From: Symmachiella dynata
Lineage (GTDB): Bacteria; Planctomycetota; Planctomycetia; Planctomycetales; Planctomycetaceae
Length of the DNA: 64,000 bases
Direction: 5' to 3'
Assembly: GCF_007747995.1 (NCBI RefSeq)
Contig: NZ_CP036276.1
Span: 6,376,001 to 6,440,000, forward strand
Shown here: positions 34,218 to 43,107 of the stretch, one piece after another
Position numbering within the stretch: position 1 is the first letter of the stretch
How the letters are laid out: every line of letters starts with the position of its first letter
Made by a program: the position numbers and the translations under genes
Notes under the pieces: generated by a model
Seen by the model: the letters and a program-made list of their open reading frames with translations, nothing else
Database searches by the model: none
What the model was told of the DNA's origin: nothing

Positions 34218-35057
34218 ATGTCAGGCTCAAAGGCAATTGGTTTCGTTTTTGTTGTGGCTACTTTTTGTTTCGCCGGTTTCGCCGGTTGGGCAGGCCATTC
34301 GCACGACCACTTCGTGAGCACGGTTTCCGCAGAGGAGGCAGATGCCAAGTGGGGCGATCTGAGCGGACAGTTCATCTACGGTGGTGAACCGCCGGTGCCC
34401 GAAGCATTGGAACTCAACAAGGATGCCGAATTCTGCGGGCCGTTCGATCTGCATTCCGAACAACTGCGGGTCGACAAAGAAAGTCGCGGCATCGCCAATG
34501 TCGTGATCTGGCTGGAAATGCCACGACGTCAGACGCCGCCGATTCATGAGTCGTATGCCGAATCAGCCAAGGCGGATGTCTTGTTGGCCAATAAGGATTG
34601 CCGATTCGTACCGCACGTAACAACGCTGCGAACCACGCAAAAACTGTTGATCAAAAACGACGACAAGATCGCACACAACACCGCCGCGTATTTGAAGCGG
34701 AATCTGCCGTTTAACGCTGTTTCCCCCCCCGAAACCGAAGACCGCCGCACGGCGCGTCGTGTCGAGCGGGCGCCGGCGAAGGTCAGTTGTTCGATTCACG
34801 CTTGGATGACCGGTTGGCTGCTCGTTCAAGATCATCCCTATATGGCCGTCACCGACAAGGAAGGCCGCTTTACGATCAAAAACCTCCCGGCTGGTGAATG
34901 GACGTTTCATGTATGGCACGAAGTTCCGACCGATGTCACGGCAGCCACTCAAGATGGCGCGTCGCAGACCTGGAAAAAGGGCCTCGTGACCGTGACGGTC
35001 AAACCGGGAGAGAACGATTTTGGTCAGTGGACGCTCGATCCGAAACTATTCAAATAG
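34218..35057 (+). CDS. Exported cupredoxin/carboxypeptidase-regulatory-like protein
   Basis: A 279-residue protein with a signal peptide (hydrophobic core FVFVVATFCFAGFAGWAGH). The mature part begins with LSGQFIYGGEPPVPEAL, a regulatory-like beta domain. It then has a cupredoxin-type stretch (TTQKLLIKNDDKIAHNTA), a CSIHAWMTGWLLVQDHPYMA segment with Cys-x2-His resembling a copper-binding loop, and a final beta-sandwich segment DKEGRFTIKNLPAGEWTFHV. Such proteins are common in planctomycetes and may bind copper. It lies 122 bp before the sugar dehydrogenase and could be its electron partner, by inference. Confidence 0.72.
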   Translation: MSGSKAIGFVFVVATFCFAGFAGWAGHSHDHFVSTVSAEEADAKWGDLSGQFIYGGEPPVPEALELNKDAEFCGPFDLHSEQLRVDKESRGIANVVIWLEMPRRQTPPIHESYAESAKADVLLANKDCRFVPHVTTLRTTQKLLIKNDDKIAHNTAAYLKRNLPFNAVSPPETEDRRTARRVERAPAKVSCSIHAWMTGWLLVQDHPYMAVTDKEGRFTIKNLPAGEWTFHVWHEVPTDVTAATQDGASQTWKKGLVTVTVKPGENDFGQWTLDPKLFK

Positions 35058-35179
35058 CCGTGTGCTTTGAAATCGGTGCCGCTTCGCTCTATTCTCATAC
35101 GACCTACGAATCAGGTGCGTTGCGTTACGCGCCTGACAAGAACCTTTTTCTACCAATTCACGCAACAGGTGGTCCGCTG

Positions 35180-36388
35180 ATGAAGATGCTTCCGCGTATG
35201 ACGCTGGTGTTCTCCGCACTGGCTTTGACAGTTTCTATTTTGAGCGCCGCCGGCCGTGCGGCGGAGATTGATGAATCGCCGCTCGCCATCCGTGCGACGC
35301 AGGCATTTATCGATCTGGAGTTTCGACGCCCAATCGTGATGACCTACGCCGGCGACGGCAGTGATCGTCTCTTCGTCGCCGAACAAGAAGGGGTGATTCG
35401 CGTCTTCAAAAACGATCAGGACGCCACCGAGTCGAGTCCGTTTCTCGATATTGAGTCTCAGGTGGTCTACAAGGACAATGAAAACGAAGAAGGTTTGTTG
35501 GGATTCGCGTTTCATCCCAAATACAAAGAGAACGGCCACCTCTTCGTGTATTACACAACGACTGATGCTCCACACACCTCGGTCGTTTCGCGGTTCACCG
35601 TCTCCGCCGACAATCCCCAGCACGTGGATCCCAAGACGGAAGTCGAAATTTTGCGTATTCCGCAACCATTTTGGAATCACAACGGCGGCACGATTGCCTT
35701 TGGGCCGGATGGTTATTTGTACATTGCTCTGGGAGATGGCGGAGCTGGTAATGATCCGATGGGGAATGGACAAAACTTGAAGACATGGTTGGGATCGATC
35801 TTGCGGATTGATGTCGACCACAAATCCGATGGAAAGAACTATTCGATTCCCAAGGACAACCCGTTCGTGAAGACCCCCGGTGCGCGTCCGGAGATTTATG
35901 CCTACGGCGTTCGCAATATCTGGCGGTTGTCTTTTGACCGTAAAACCGGCCTATGCTGGGCTGCGGACGTGGGACAGAACATTTGGGAAGAAATTGACAT
36001 CATCGTCAAAGGTGGCAACTACGGTTGGAACCTGCGTGAAGCGAAGCACAAATTCGGTCCCAACGGGGTCGGGCCGCGCAAGGATTTGATCGATCCGATT
36101 TGGGAATACCATCACGACATCGGCAAATCGATCACCGGCGGGCAGGTTTATCGTGGTAAGAAATTCCCAGAATTGGCCGGCTCGTATTTGTATGCCGACT
36201 ACGTGAGCGGCCGCATTTGGGCCTTGAAGTACGACGCCGACAAAAAGGTCGTGACCGCTAACCGCAGCATCAGTTGGCCGGAAGGAGTCGACCCGCTGCC
36301 GGTGATGTCGTTCGGCGAGGACGAACAAGGCGAAGCGTACATGCTCACCCCATCAGGTCACATTTTCGGGTTTGAGAAAGCTGAATAA
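35180..36388 (+). CDS. PQQ-dependent sugar dehydrogenase (glucose/sorbosone dehydrogenase family)
   Basis: A 402-residue exported protein with a signal peptide (LVFSALALTVSILSAAGRAA) and a six-bladed propeller of the soluble glucose dehydrogenase type. Hallmarks: RLFVAEQEGVIRVF, EEGLLGFAFHPKYKENG, FWNHNGGTIAFGPDGYLYIA, GDGGAGNDPMGNGQ, YAYGVRNIWRLSFDR and GGNYGWNLRE. It would oxidise a sugar in the periplasm using PQQ. The reading frame is open far upstream, overlapping the preceding gene, but ATG 35180 with GGTGG upstream and a proper signal peptide is chosen. Confidence 0.88.
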   Translation: MKMLPRMTLVFSALALTVSILSAAGRAAEIDESPLAIRATQAFIDLEFRRPIVMTYAGDGSDRLFVAEQEGVIRVFKNDQDATESSPFLDIESQVVYKDNENEEGLLGFAFHPKYKENGHLFVYYTTTDAPHTSVVSRFTVSADNPQHVDPKTEVEILRIPQPFWNHNGGTIAFGPDGYLYIALGDGGAGNDPMGNGQNLKTWLGSILRIDVDHKSDGKNYSIPKDNPFVKTPGARPEIYAYGVRNIWRLSFDRKTGLCWAADVGQNIWEEIDIIVKGGNYGWNLREAKHKFGPNGVGPRKDLIDPIWEYHHDIGKSITGGQVYRGKKFPELAGSYLYADYVSGRIWALKYDADKKVVTANRSISWPEGVDPLPVMSFGEDEQGEAYMLTPSGHIFGFEKAE

Positions 36389-36398
36389 CACGCGCATG

Positions 36399-36444
36399 AA
36401 AAATCCCCCACTCCTCGTAGAAAACCGAGGGGTGGGGGATTTTC
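36399..36444. terminator. Bidirectional hairpin terminator
   Basis: The stem AAAATCCCCCACTCCTCG pairs with CGAGGGGTGGGGGATTTT with one mismatch and a short loop; A- and T-runs flank both sides. It separates the convergent sugar dehydrogenase and secretin-N genes. Confidence 0.9.
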
Positions 36445-36490
36445 GTTTGATTGTGCAACCCTGATTACGCAATCCTGACAGCAAAGCGAG

Positions 36491-39433
36491 TCAGTTCAGT
36501 ATCGCTGCGGCTGCGGCATCTTGTTGTTGCTGCTGTTGCTTTCGCTGCATTTCTTTTTGCTTCTCTGCTTCTTGCCTTTTCTTTTCGTCTTCCGATGGCC
36601 GCGGGTTGAGCAGTTTGGCCAGGTTCTCATGGATCGCTGCGGAATCCATACCCGGCTTGAGTTTGACGACCTGCATATTGGATTCCAGCGGCGCGGCAGA
36701 ATTTTCAAGTTCTTTGATCATGATTCCCACGTTGTGCAAAATGGCTTCCGTGGCTGAGACGATCAACGTGTTGGTCTTGGGGTCGACCCCGATCGACAAG
36801 TCCCCCTTAAAGCGGCCTTGGCTCAGCTCATCCTTGTCATCGTCGCCGTACATGTCGGCGTAGCGAATGTTGGTTTGTTTTTTCGGCTGATTTTCCAGCG
36901 CCTTGTCATTGGCGCTGAGCAAGTCGCGATAAACATCCTTAATCGCTAGGGAAACGTCTTTCGCGCTGTTGTGCTTGAGTTTGAAGATCTGCACATGTCG
37001 CACATTGCGCGAGTTGGGCGGCAAGGCTTTGTCGTACAATTCAATGAGCTGCTCAACGGTTTTCCATTGGGTGGCATCTCCGCCGCGGACCATGATTGAG
37101 TTCGTGTCGACATCGACGATGAATTTCAATTTCTTACGCTTGGATAAACTTCGCGTTTCGTCTTTTGAGCTATCGTCGTTATCGTACCAGGAAGACCAGT
37201 AGGGGCGGCGTTGTTTGTCGTCATCGTCATCTTCTTTGAAGAAGTCCTCTAGATTGAAGCTGACCCAATAGGCGGACGCATATTTGAGGAAGAAGACTTT
37301 GTAGGTCTTCGGTGGCGGTGCGATGTCGACCATCAAATCTTCCAGAATGTCGAGTGCAGCGGGGTCGTCGCAACTGATGACGAGACGTCCATCGTGCGTA
37401 CGGCGGATCGAGATAGGCGGCGCTTCGGCTTTGCGGACGTCCGCGGGACGCCCGGCTTGTTGATTGTTGCCCGCATCGGCTGAGGCTGCATCAACCGGCG
37501 CTGCTTCAACCGGTTTCTCAGTGGCCGGTTCTTTAGCCGCCGCCTTTTCTTCATAGAAATTCGCCAACTGCAGGCGCGGTTGAATCGGTCGGGCAGCGGT
37601 CTTGGGTTCGGCCGCTTCATCCTGTTGTTCCTCAGCCGGTTCGTCTGATTTCGGAGTTTCAACTGGCTCGGGGAGAATCAATTCATTGGGAGCGATGTTC
37701 GGCCAAATCTTCCGTAGGCGTTCTAAAACCTTTTCGGAATCCTCGGGAGATACCGCTTCCATCAATCGCATCTTGCTGCGGTTCTGGCCGGGAGCCCGGA
37801 TTTCGCCCAACTTGACCAACAGCTCTTCCACCGAATCCAACTCAATGTCGTTGGCCCACAGCAGCAGGCGGTTGTTGTCCATGTCGGCATCGACACGGAA
37901 TTTGTCATCTTTTTCGTCCTTTTCATTGGACCCGTAACCGCCATATCCCCAATAGCGCGAGCGGCGGTTGTCCTTTTTCTCTTCTTCGCCACCCATCATG
38001 AATTTAATCGAGCCGGCGACCTCGATCGCATCCAGCCGTCGCAATTTGATCACGTCAAACCGCCGACCGCTGCCGTCGAGCTTGGCGATCAATTTGCGGA
38101 TCATCAGATGGTCGGTCATGGAGGCTTTGGCGATGATGGCCTTGTTCTTTTTATCGACTTCCAATTGCGTGCCGATATCCAAGCCCCCCAGGTCTTCCAA
38201 CATATTGACCAACGTTTCGGGGTCGGTCGCCGCCAAGCGATAGGTTTGCATGCGGTCGATGTTGTTAAACAGCGAGTCGGACGGATCGGCAGCTACGTCC
38301 AGCGATTTGATGGCTTGCGTGATGATGGCCATTTTGTTGGGTGGTGCCGTTGCCATGATGCTGTTGCTGCGGGAATTAACAATCAGCCGCACTTCTTCGG
38401 GAGCCGAAGCACCGGCATCCCCTCCCTTTTTTTGCTGTTGTTGCTGCATGCGTTGCATCATTTGTTGCATTTGCTGCTGCATCTGGGGATTCGCAGCGCC
38501 GGAGACTTCGGCTGTTCGTTTGATCCCCAGAAGATCTTGTAATTGCACCAACGTTTCTGAAGCGCGGGTATGCTTGAGAAAGAACTCCTGCATCACACGG
38601 TCTTGACCGATATCGGATTTCTCCATCAATAGATACGATTGGATCTGCCGCAAATTGGCAACGGTATCCATCGCTTCCAGACGATTGAGCGACTCCACTG
38701 CGTCCAGGCGGCCATGTTCGGGGCTGATCAACGGTTTGAGTTGTCCTGCCAAATCCTTGGCAATCAACGTATCGAGCACGAACGATGTGCGGACGTATTC
38801 GTGGGGCATCAACTTGGCGAGTTCCTCGGGCGTGACCTCCGGTACGACAGCGGGGTTGAGTTCTTTGATCTTCTTCAGGCTGACCACCGAGAGCATTTCT
38901 TCATGCAGGATCATGGTGTAACCCCGCGCCAGCAGGTGGCGATTGATCACGTCGCGAGCTTCGTCGACCTCGTAACTGCGGGTTGTGACAAAATTCAAAT
39001 AGTCGCCCGGCAATTCCTGCCAGTCCAAGTTGAGATGCGCAACGTCGGCCAACTCCTTGAGTACGACCGGCCAGGGAGCGCCACGGAAATTGAAGCGAAC
39101 TTCGCCATCACCCAGTCTCTGGAGTTTGAGATCTTCCGGCTTGGGCTCCTCTTCCGGTTTAGCGGGCCGCTTGACGGCTGACGTTCCCGGTTCCGCCTTT
39201 TTATCATCCGGTTTTTTGTCTTTGTTCTTGTCGTCACCCGGCTTAGCATTGCCGTCTGGTTTGGCTTGTCCCGGTTGAGGTTGGCCAGGCTGCCCTGGTT
39301 GAGAGGGCGAGGAGCGCCGACTCCGTACTCCTGCAGGGACGGCAACAGCTTCTTGGGCCTGACAGAGTTCGGGCAATCCGCTGAGCAACAACCCGCAAAC
39401 AGCCGACAGAAATATGCGATGCATGGAGCGCAT
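36491..39433 (-). CDS. Large exported protein with repeated secretin N-domains and no pore domain
   Basis: A 980-residue protein with a signal peptide (LSAVCGLLLSGLPELCQAQ), then a Pro/Gln/Lys/Asp-rich linker. An N0-like domain (GEVRFNFRGAPWPVVLKELA) and several N1/NolW-like units follow, each with a 'strand-helix-NSIMA/NTLIV-strand' pattern (SRSNSIMATAPPNKM; DVDTNSIMVRGGD; DPKTNTLIVSATE). A Gln/Met-rich coiled segment and acidic KEDDDDDK loops lie between. The beta-barrel secretin domain is missing and the protein ends in a charged Gln-rich helix. AAAAGG lies 9 bp upstream of ATG 39433. Confidence 0.82.
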   Translation of the reverse strand: MRSMHRIFLSAVCGLLLSGLPELCQAQEAVAVPAGVRSRRSSPSQPGQPGQPQPGQAKPDGNAKPGDDKNKDKKPDDKKAEPGTSAVKRPAKPEEEPKPEDLKLQRLGDGEVRFNFRGAPWPVVLKELADVAHLNLDWQELPGDYLNFVTTRSYEVDEARDVINRHLLARGYTMILHEEMLSVVSLKKIKELNPAVVPEVTPEELAKLMPHEYVRTSFVLDTLIAKDLAGQLKPLISPEHGRLDAVESLNRLEAMDTVANLRQIQSYLLMEKSDIGQDRVMQEFFLKHTRASETLVQLQDLLGIKRTAEVSGAANPQMQQQMQQMMQRMQQQQQKKGGDAGASAPEEVRLIVNSRSNSIMATAPPNKMAIITQAIKSLDVAADPSDSLFNNIDRMQTYRLAATDPETLVNMLEDLGGLDIGTQLEVDKKNKAIIAKASMTDHLMIRKLIAKLDGSGRRFDVIKLRRLDAIEVAGSIKFMMGGEEEKKDNRRSRYWGYGGYGSNEKDEKDDKFRVDADMDNNRLLLWANDIELDSVEELLVKLGEIRAPGQNRSKMRLMEAVSPEDSEKVLERLRKIWPNIAPNELILPEPVETPKSDEPAEEQQDEAAEPKTAARPIQPRLQLANFYEEKAAAKEPATEKPVEAAPVDAASADAGNNQQAGRPADVRKAEAPPISIRRTHDGRLVISCDDPAALDILEDLMVDIAPPPKTYKVFFLKYASAYWVSFNLEDFFKEDDDDDKQRRPYWSSWYDNDDSSKDETRSLSKRKKLKFIVDVDTNSIMVRGGDATQWKTVEQLIELYDKALPPNSRNVRHVQIFKLKHNSAKDVSLAIKDVYRDLLSANDKALENQPKKQTNIRYADMYGDDDKDELSQGRFKGDLSIGVDPKTNTLIVSATEAILHNVGIMIKELENSAAPLESNMQVVKLKPGMDSAAIHENLAKLLNPRPSEDEKKRQEAEKQKEMQRKQQQQQQDAAAAAILN

Positions 39434-39970
39434 GTGAGACTACCTTTTCGTGTTAGAGAACGCATTCCGAACGGTATTTTTTACCCGTATCACGCAAGTG
39501 TGAGTACTCGCGGAAGAATCGATCGACACGGGGCTTGCCTGTGAAATCACGGCGAGCAAGAAATCTCGATTTCCCATTTTATCACGGAATAACTTGGCTA
39601 CAACTGCGAAATGCTCAATCGCGGACTGTTTAAGAAGATGCGACGGGGAGCGAAATTTGTCTATTTTTGCGTCAAACAGGCGTGAGGAGACAGGCTTGAG
39701 GTGGTGAGTGGGAAGTCCATTTCGAACTGGCGGACTAGGCTCTAAGCTTCTCCCCCCGCGACCAATCACGAGAAATCGCTCCCCCGATTCTGGCCGCCGG
39801 CCACTAGCCACCGACCACTCTACACAGCCGACGACCCTGGTATATTCCCTAGATCACGTTGCATGGATTGCAGTGATTTGAGTAGAATTCACATCAATGC
39901 CGCGTGATGCGTTGTGGGCCCCGCAATGACGTGGGACGATTGCCCCCATTTAGGTTGGGAGAAACCGACG
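39434..39970. other. Intergenic region containing dispersed repeat copy 2
   Basis: About 540 bp between divergent genes. It contains the repeat at 39678-39820 and promoters for both genes, which I cannot place. No supported small gene. Confidence 0.4.
39678..39820. repeat. Dispersed intergenic repeat, copy 2
   Basis: The left end AGGCGTGAGGAGACAGGCTT differs by one base from copy 1 near 23428. The right end (39791-39820) is again made of GGCCACTAGCCACC-like units. Total length is about 140 bp, against about 110 bp for copy 1. Confidence 0.7.
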
Positions 39971-41344
39971 ATGTTGCAAGTCGATATGGGAAACACGGAA
40001 AAGTACTGCGACGGCATGAGTCGCCGCAGCTTTGTACAGTTGGGCGTCGCCGGCATGGCGACTGCGGGATTGGCCGACGTGTTGCGTGCCAAGGAAACTG
40101 CGGCAGAGGGTCAACGGGATCGCTCAGTCATCTTGCTGTGGCTCGATGGCGGACCGGGGCACTTGGATCTTTACGATCTGAAACCGGAAGCACCGGCTGA
40201 GATTCGTGGTATGTGGAATCCCATTCCTACGAACGTCCCTGGGTTTGAAATCAGCGAACTGTTTCCCCAACAAGCAAAAATCGCCGACAAGTTTTCAATC
40301 GTCCGCTCACTCCATCACGGCACGGGCGATCACTTCGCCGGTGGGCATCGTATGCTGACCTCCAAAGCGATGGGTGTCAGCGGCGGGAACAAATCGGGCA
40401 AATTCCCTTCCCTCGGTTCCGTGATCACGCGCGAGTTGGGTGCCAAAAACCCGGGCATGCCCAGCTACATCAGCGTACCGGTTGCCAGTAGCATCGGCTT
40501 GCGTCCGGGCTACTTCGGCGGAAACTGGTTGGGCGTGCAACACGATCCGTTTCAGACTGGTGGGGATCCGAACAAAGATAAATTCAAAGTCAAAAACCTG
40601 AACCTGGCAAAAGGGTTGTCTTTAACCCGGTTGGAGGATCGCCGCGGGTTGTTGACGCAACTCGACACGATTCCCCGCAATGTCGAAAAGACCGCCACGT
40701 TCGATGCCATGGACCGGTTCGACAAAAACGCGTTTGAATTTGTCTCCGGTAAAAGCGCGCGGGAGGCTTTTGACCTCAGCCGTGAAGATCCACGGATTCG
40801 CGATCTCTATGGACGGCATACCTGGGGCCAAAGCACATTGTTGGCGCGACGGTTGGTCGAAGCCGGCGCACGGTTTGTCACTTGCCACTTTGGTGGCTGG
40901 GACAGTCACTGGGATCTCGAATCGAGAATGAACTCGTATTTGCCGCGGGTCGACGCAGCTGTGTCTGGATTGTTCAAAGACCTGGAGCAGCGCGGGCTGT
41001 TGGAAAGCACCATGGTTGTGCTCTGCGGCGAATTCAGCCGCACACCACGGATCAACGACGGTGGCAATGGCGGTCCTCCGTTGAGCAAGGGGACACCCGG
41101 TCGCGATCACTGGGGGGCTTCGATGTTCTGCCTGATGGGTGGCGGTGGCATTCGCGGCGGGCAGATAATCGGCTCGACCGATAGCAAGGGCTATCGACCG
41201 CTTACCCGCGCCGTCCGTCCGGAGCACATCCATGCCACAATCTACAAAGCCATGGGACTCAACCCGGCGCTACATCTCTTAGACCATCGCGGTCGCCCAA
41301 CCCCGGTCCTGGAAGATCCCACCCCGATTTCGGAATTGCTGTAA
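39971..41344 (+). CDS. DUF1501 family Tat-exported protein
   Basis: A 457-residue protein of the DUF1501 (sulfatase/alkaline phosphatase-fold) family, greatly expanded in planctomycetes. A twin-arginine signal SRRSFVQLGVAGMATAGLA lies at about 17-35. Conserved segments: SVILLWLDGGPGHLDLYDLK, FSIVRSLHHGTGDHFAGGH, FVTCHFGGWDSHWD, VVLCGEFSRTPRIN and GRDHWGASMFCLMGGGG. The Asp/His residues resemble phosphatase-fold metal ligands. Family activity is not established. Members usually pair with a DUF1549/DUF1553 protein, and none is next to this gene. GGGAGA lies 8 bp before ATG 39971. Confidence 0.9.
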   Translation: MLQVDMGNTEKYCDGMSRRSFVQLGVAGMATAGLADVLRAKETAAEGQRDRSVILLWLDGGPGHLDLYDLKPEAPAEIRGMWNPIPTNVPGFEISELFPQQAKIADKFSIVRSLHHGTGDHFAGGHRMLTSKAMGVSGGNKSGKFPSLGSVITRELGAKNPGMPSYISVPVASSIGLRPGYFGGNWLGVQHDPFQTGGDPNKDKFKVKNLNLAKGLSLTRLEDRRGLLTQLDTIPRNVEKTATFDAMDRFDKNAFEFVSGKSAREAFDLSREDPRIRDLYGRHTWGQSTLLARRLVEAGARFVTCHFGGWDSHWDLESRMNSYLPRVDAAVSGLFKDLEQRGLLESTMVVLCGEFSRTPRINDGGNGGPPLSKGTPGRDHWGASMFCLMGGGGIRGGQIIGSTDSKGYRPLTRAVRPEHIHATIYKAMGLNPALHLLDHRGRPTPVLEDPTPISELL

Positions 41345-41367
41345 CCCCCGGCGCGGGTTCCACAATT

Positions 41368-41883
41368 TCAACCTTCTTTATGCGCGTCGGCGACGTTGCG
41401 AGTAACGTCGTTGAGAATTGATTGTGCGATCGGTCCATGGGCGGCGAACTTGAAAACGCGGGTGCTTTCTCCCGTGATGTCGATTTCAATCCGTAGCACA
41501 TCGTCAGGCAAGACGCCGGCAACGCGGTCTGCCCATTCGATCAAGCAGACGCCTCCGGCTTCAAAGTATTCCTCGACGCCCAGATCCAGAAACTCATCGA
41601 CGCTGCCCAACCGATACGTATCGAAATGAAAGACCGGCAGTCGACCGGCGTATTCTTGGATCAATACGAATGTTGGACTCGTAACCAACTTTTCGTCGAC
41701 CTCCAGCGCCTTGGCAACGGCACGAGTCAGACGCGTCTTACCCGCACCGAGGTTGCCCACCAAAGCAATCACCGCCCCCGCTCGAGCAGCGCGTCCTATG
41801 GCAGCGCCTATTGCAGCAGTTTCGACTTCGTCATGTGACGTGTACGTCCAGGTTTTCGGGAAGGATGATTCGGAGCCGGGCAC
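41368..41883 (-). CDS. tsaE: tRNA threonylcarbamoyladenosine biosynthesis ATPase TsaE
   Basis: A 171-residue P-loop protein needed with TsaB and TsaD for the t6A37 modification of ANN-decoding tRNAs. Walker A GNLGAGKT, family motif SPTFVLIQEY, FDTYRLGSVDEFLDLGVEEY and VCLIEWADRV. The start is a GTG at 41883 with a weak site upstream. It lies 52 bp after thiL in the same direction. Confidence 0.93.
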   Translation of the reverse strand: MPGSESSFPKTWTYTSHDEVETAAIGAAIGRAARAGAVIALVGNLGAGKTRLTRAVAKALEVDEKLVTSPTFVLIQEYAGRLPVFHFDTYRLGSVDEFLDLGVEEYFEAGGVCLIEWADRVAGVLPDDVLRIEIDITGESTRVFKFAAHGPIAQSILNDVTRNVADAHKEG

Positions 41884-41935
41884 AGTGGGGCTTTCTCAAT
41901 CAGCTGTCGTTACGGAAAATCAAAACCGGCGGCAA

Positions 41936-42868
41936 TTATAACAGATGCTTCCAGCCTGACACCGGTAGGGGGATCACCTCACCGGCTGCGGTGCGCAATT
42001 GCATTTCGTTCCCGTCAACGACCGTGCCGATTCGCGACAGTGGGATCTCCAGCGGTGAGTTGGCCAACAACCGTACAGCGTCATCCTCTGAAACGGTAAA
42101 CAACAACTCAAAGTCCTCACCGTCGGAGAGGGCATGTTCCCAAGCAGAGCGATCGTCTTGGCCGGCGGCGGTTTGGGCGGCTGGGCTGATGGGGATTGCC
42201 GACTCGTCTAAAATAACTCCCACGCCGCTTTCTTCGACAATGTGCTGCAAATCCGCTGCCAAGCCGTCGCTGACATCGAGCATGGCATGCAGGTCCACGG
42301 TTTCATGTAGCTTCAAGGCTTCGTTGATGCGGGGCGTGAAGTCGAGGTGTTTGCCCGCTAGACTGCCGCCCAATTCTCCGGTGACAAAGATCGCGTCACC
42401 TGGGCGAGCGCCGCTGCGGGTTACGGCGCCGCGGTCGGTTGTTTCACCCAAGGCGGTGATGCTGATGACCAGCGGACCTTGCCAGCTATTGGTATCTCCG
42501 CCGGCGATGGCGACACCGAATTGGTCGGCCAACTCCCCGATGCCGGCGTACAGTTCCTCGGCGAATTTCGCGGGGATACCACGGGGCAGGGCGAGGCTGA
42601 TGACAGCTGCCAAGGGGCGTCCGGCCATCGCGGCAATATCGCTGAGATTGACCGCCAGTGCTTTATGGCCGATTTGCCGGGGCGTCGCCGGGGGCATGGT
42701 AAAATGCACCCCTTCCATCAGCATGTCGACCGTGACCAGACAGTTCGCCGGATTTGGAAAGGCTAATGCTGCGGTGTCATCGCCGATTCCCAGCGGGATA
42801 CGTTCATGAGCGCGGGTCTGTTGGCGAATCCATGCGATCAGTTCAAATTCATGCCGGCCGGTGTTCAC
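41936..42868 (-). CDS. thiL: Thiamine-monophosphate kinase
   Basis: A 310-residue enzyme phosphorylating thiamine monophosphate to the active diphosphate. Signatures: GIGDDTAAL with the ATP-Mg aspartates, LVTVDMLMEGVHF, KALAVNLSDIAAMAG, AIAGGDTN, LDVSDGLAADLQHI and ALSDGEDFELLF. Length is standard. GTG 42868 is the likely start. The gene leads the unit ending with tsaE. Confidence 0.93.
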   Translation of the reverse strand: MNTGRHEFELIAWIRQQTRAHERIPLGIGDDTAALAFPNPANCLVTVDMLMEGVHFTMPPATPRQIGHKALAVNLSDIAAMAGRPLAAVISLALPRGIPAKFAEELYAGIGELADQFGVAIAGGDTNSWQGPLVISITALGETTDRGAVTRSGARPGDAIFVTGELGGSLAGKHLDFTPRINEALKLHETVDLHAMLDVSDGLAADLQHIVEESGVGVILDESAIPISPAAQTAAGQDDRSAWEHALSDGEDFELLFTVSEDDAVRLLANSPLEIPLSRIGTVVDGNEMQLRTAAGEVIPLPVSGWKHLL

Positions 42869-42963
42869 CCGAGTGGACCTTAGCTGATTGGGGTTAAAGA
42901 GACTCTCGCCCGGATTGTAGGCCCGTACCGATGTGCTGGGAAGGACCGTACGTCTCGGCGCAT

Positions 42964-43008
42964 AAAAACACCGGACCCCAGCTAGCCACGGCGCTGGGAT
43001 CCGGCGTT
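42964..43008 (-). terminator. Rho-independent terminator after the HtrA gene
   Basis: A stem of ACCGGA/CCCAGC-type bases (42969-42982) pairs with GCTGGG/TCCGG (42994-43005) with minor mismatches. On the minus strand it is followed by TTTTTATG. It ends leftward transcription from the protease gene. Confidence 0.75.
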
Positions 43009-43107
43009 AGTCTTCTTACTGCAACCGGTGAGTCAAGGTGATGACAGTCCTAGCATCACGCAGCAGAGTCAGTAACTTTCAATCATGTGTCCATACCACC
43101 TGCAACA

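Noticed and set aside
34898-35179. 94-residue upstream extension of the sugar dehydrogenase frame
   Set aside because: It overlaps the preceding gene and would bury the signal peptide; ATG 35180 has a ribosome binding site.
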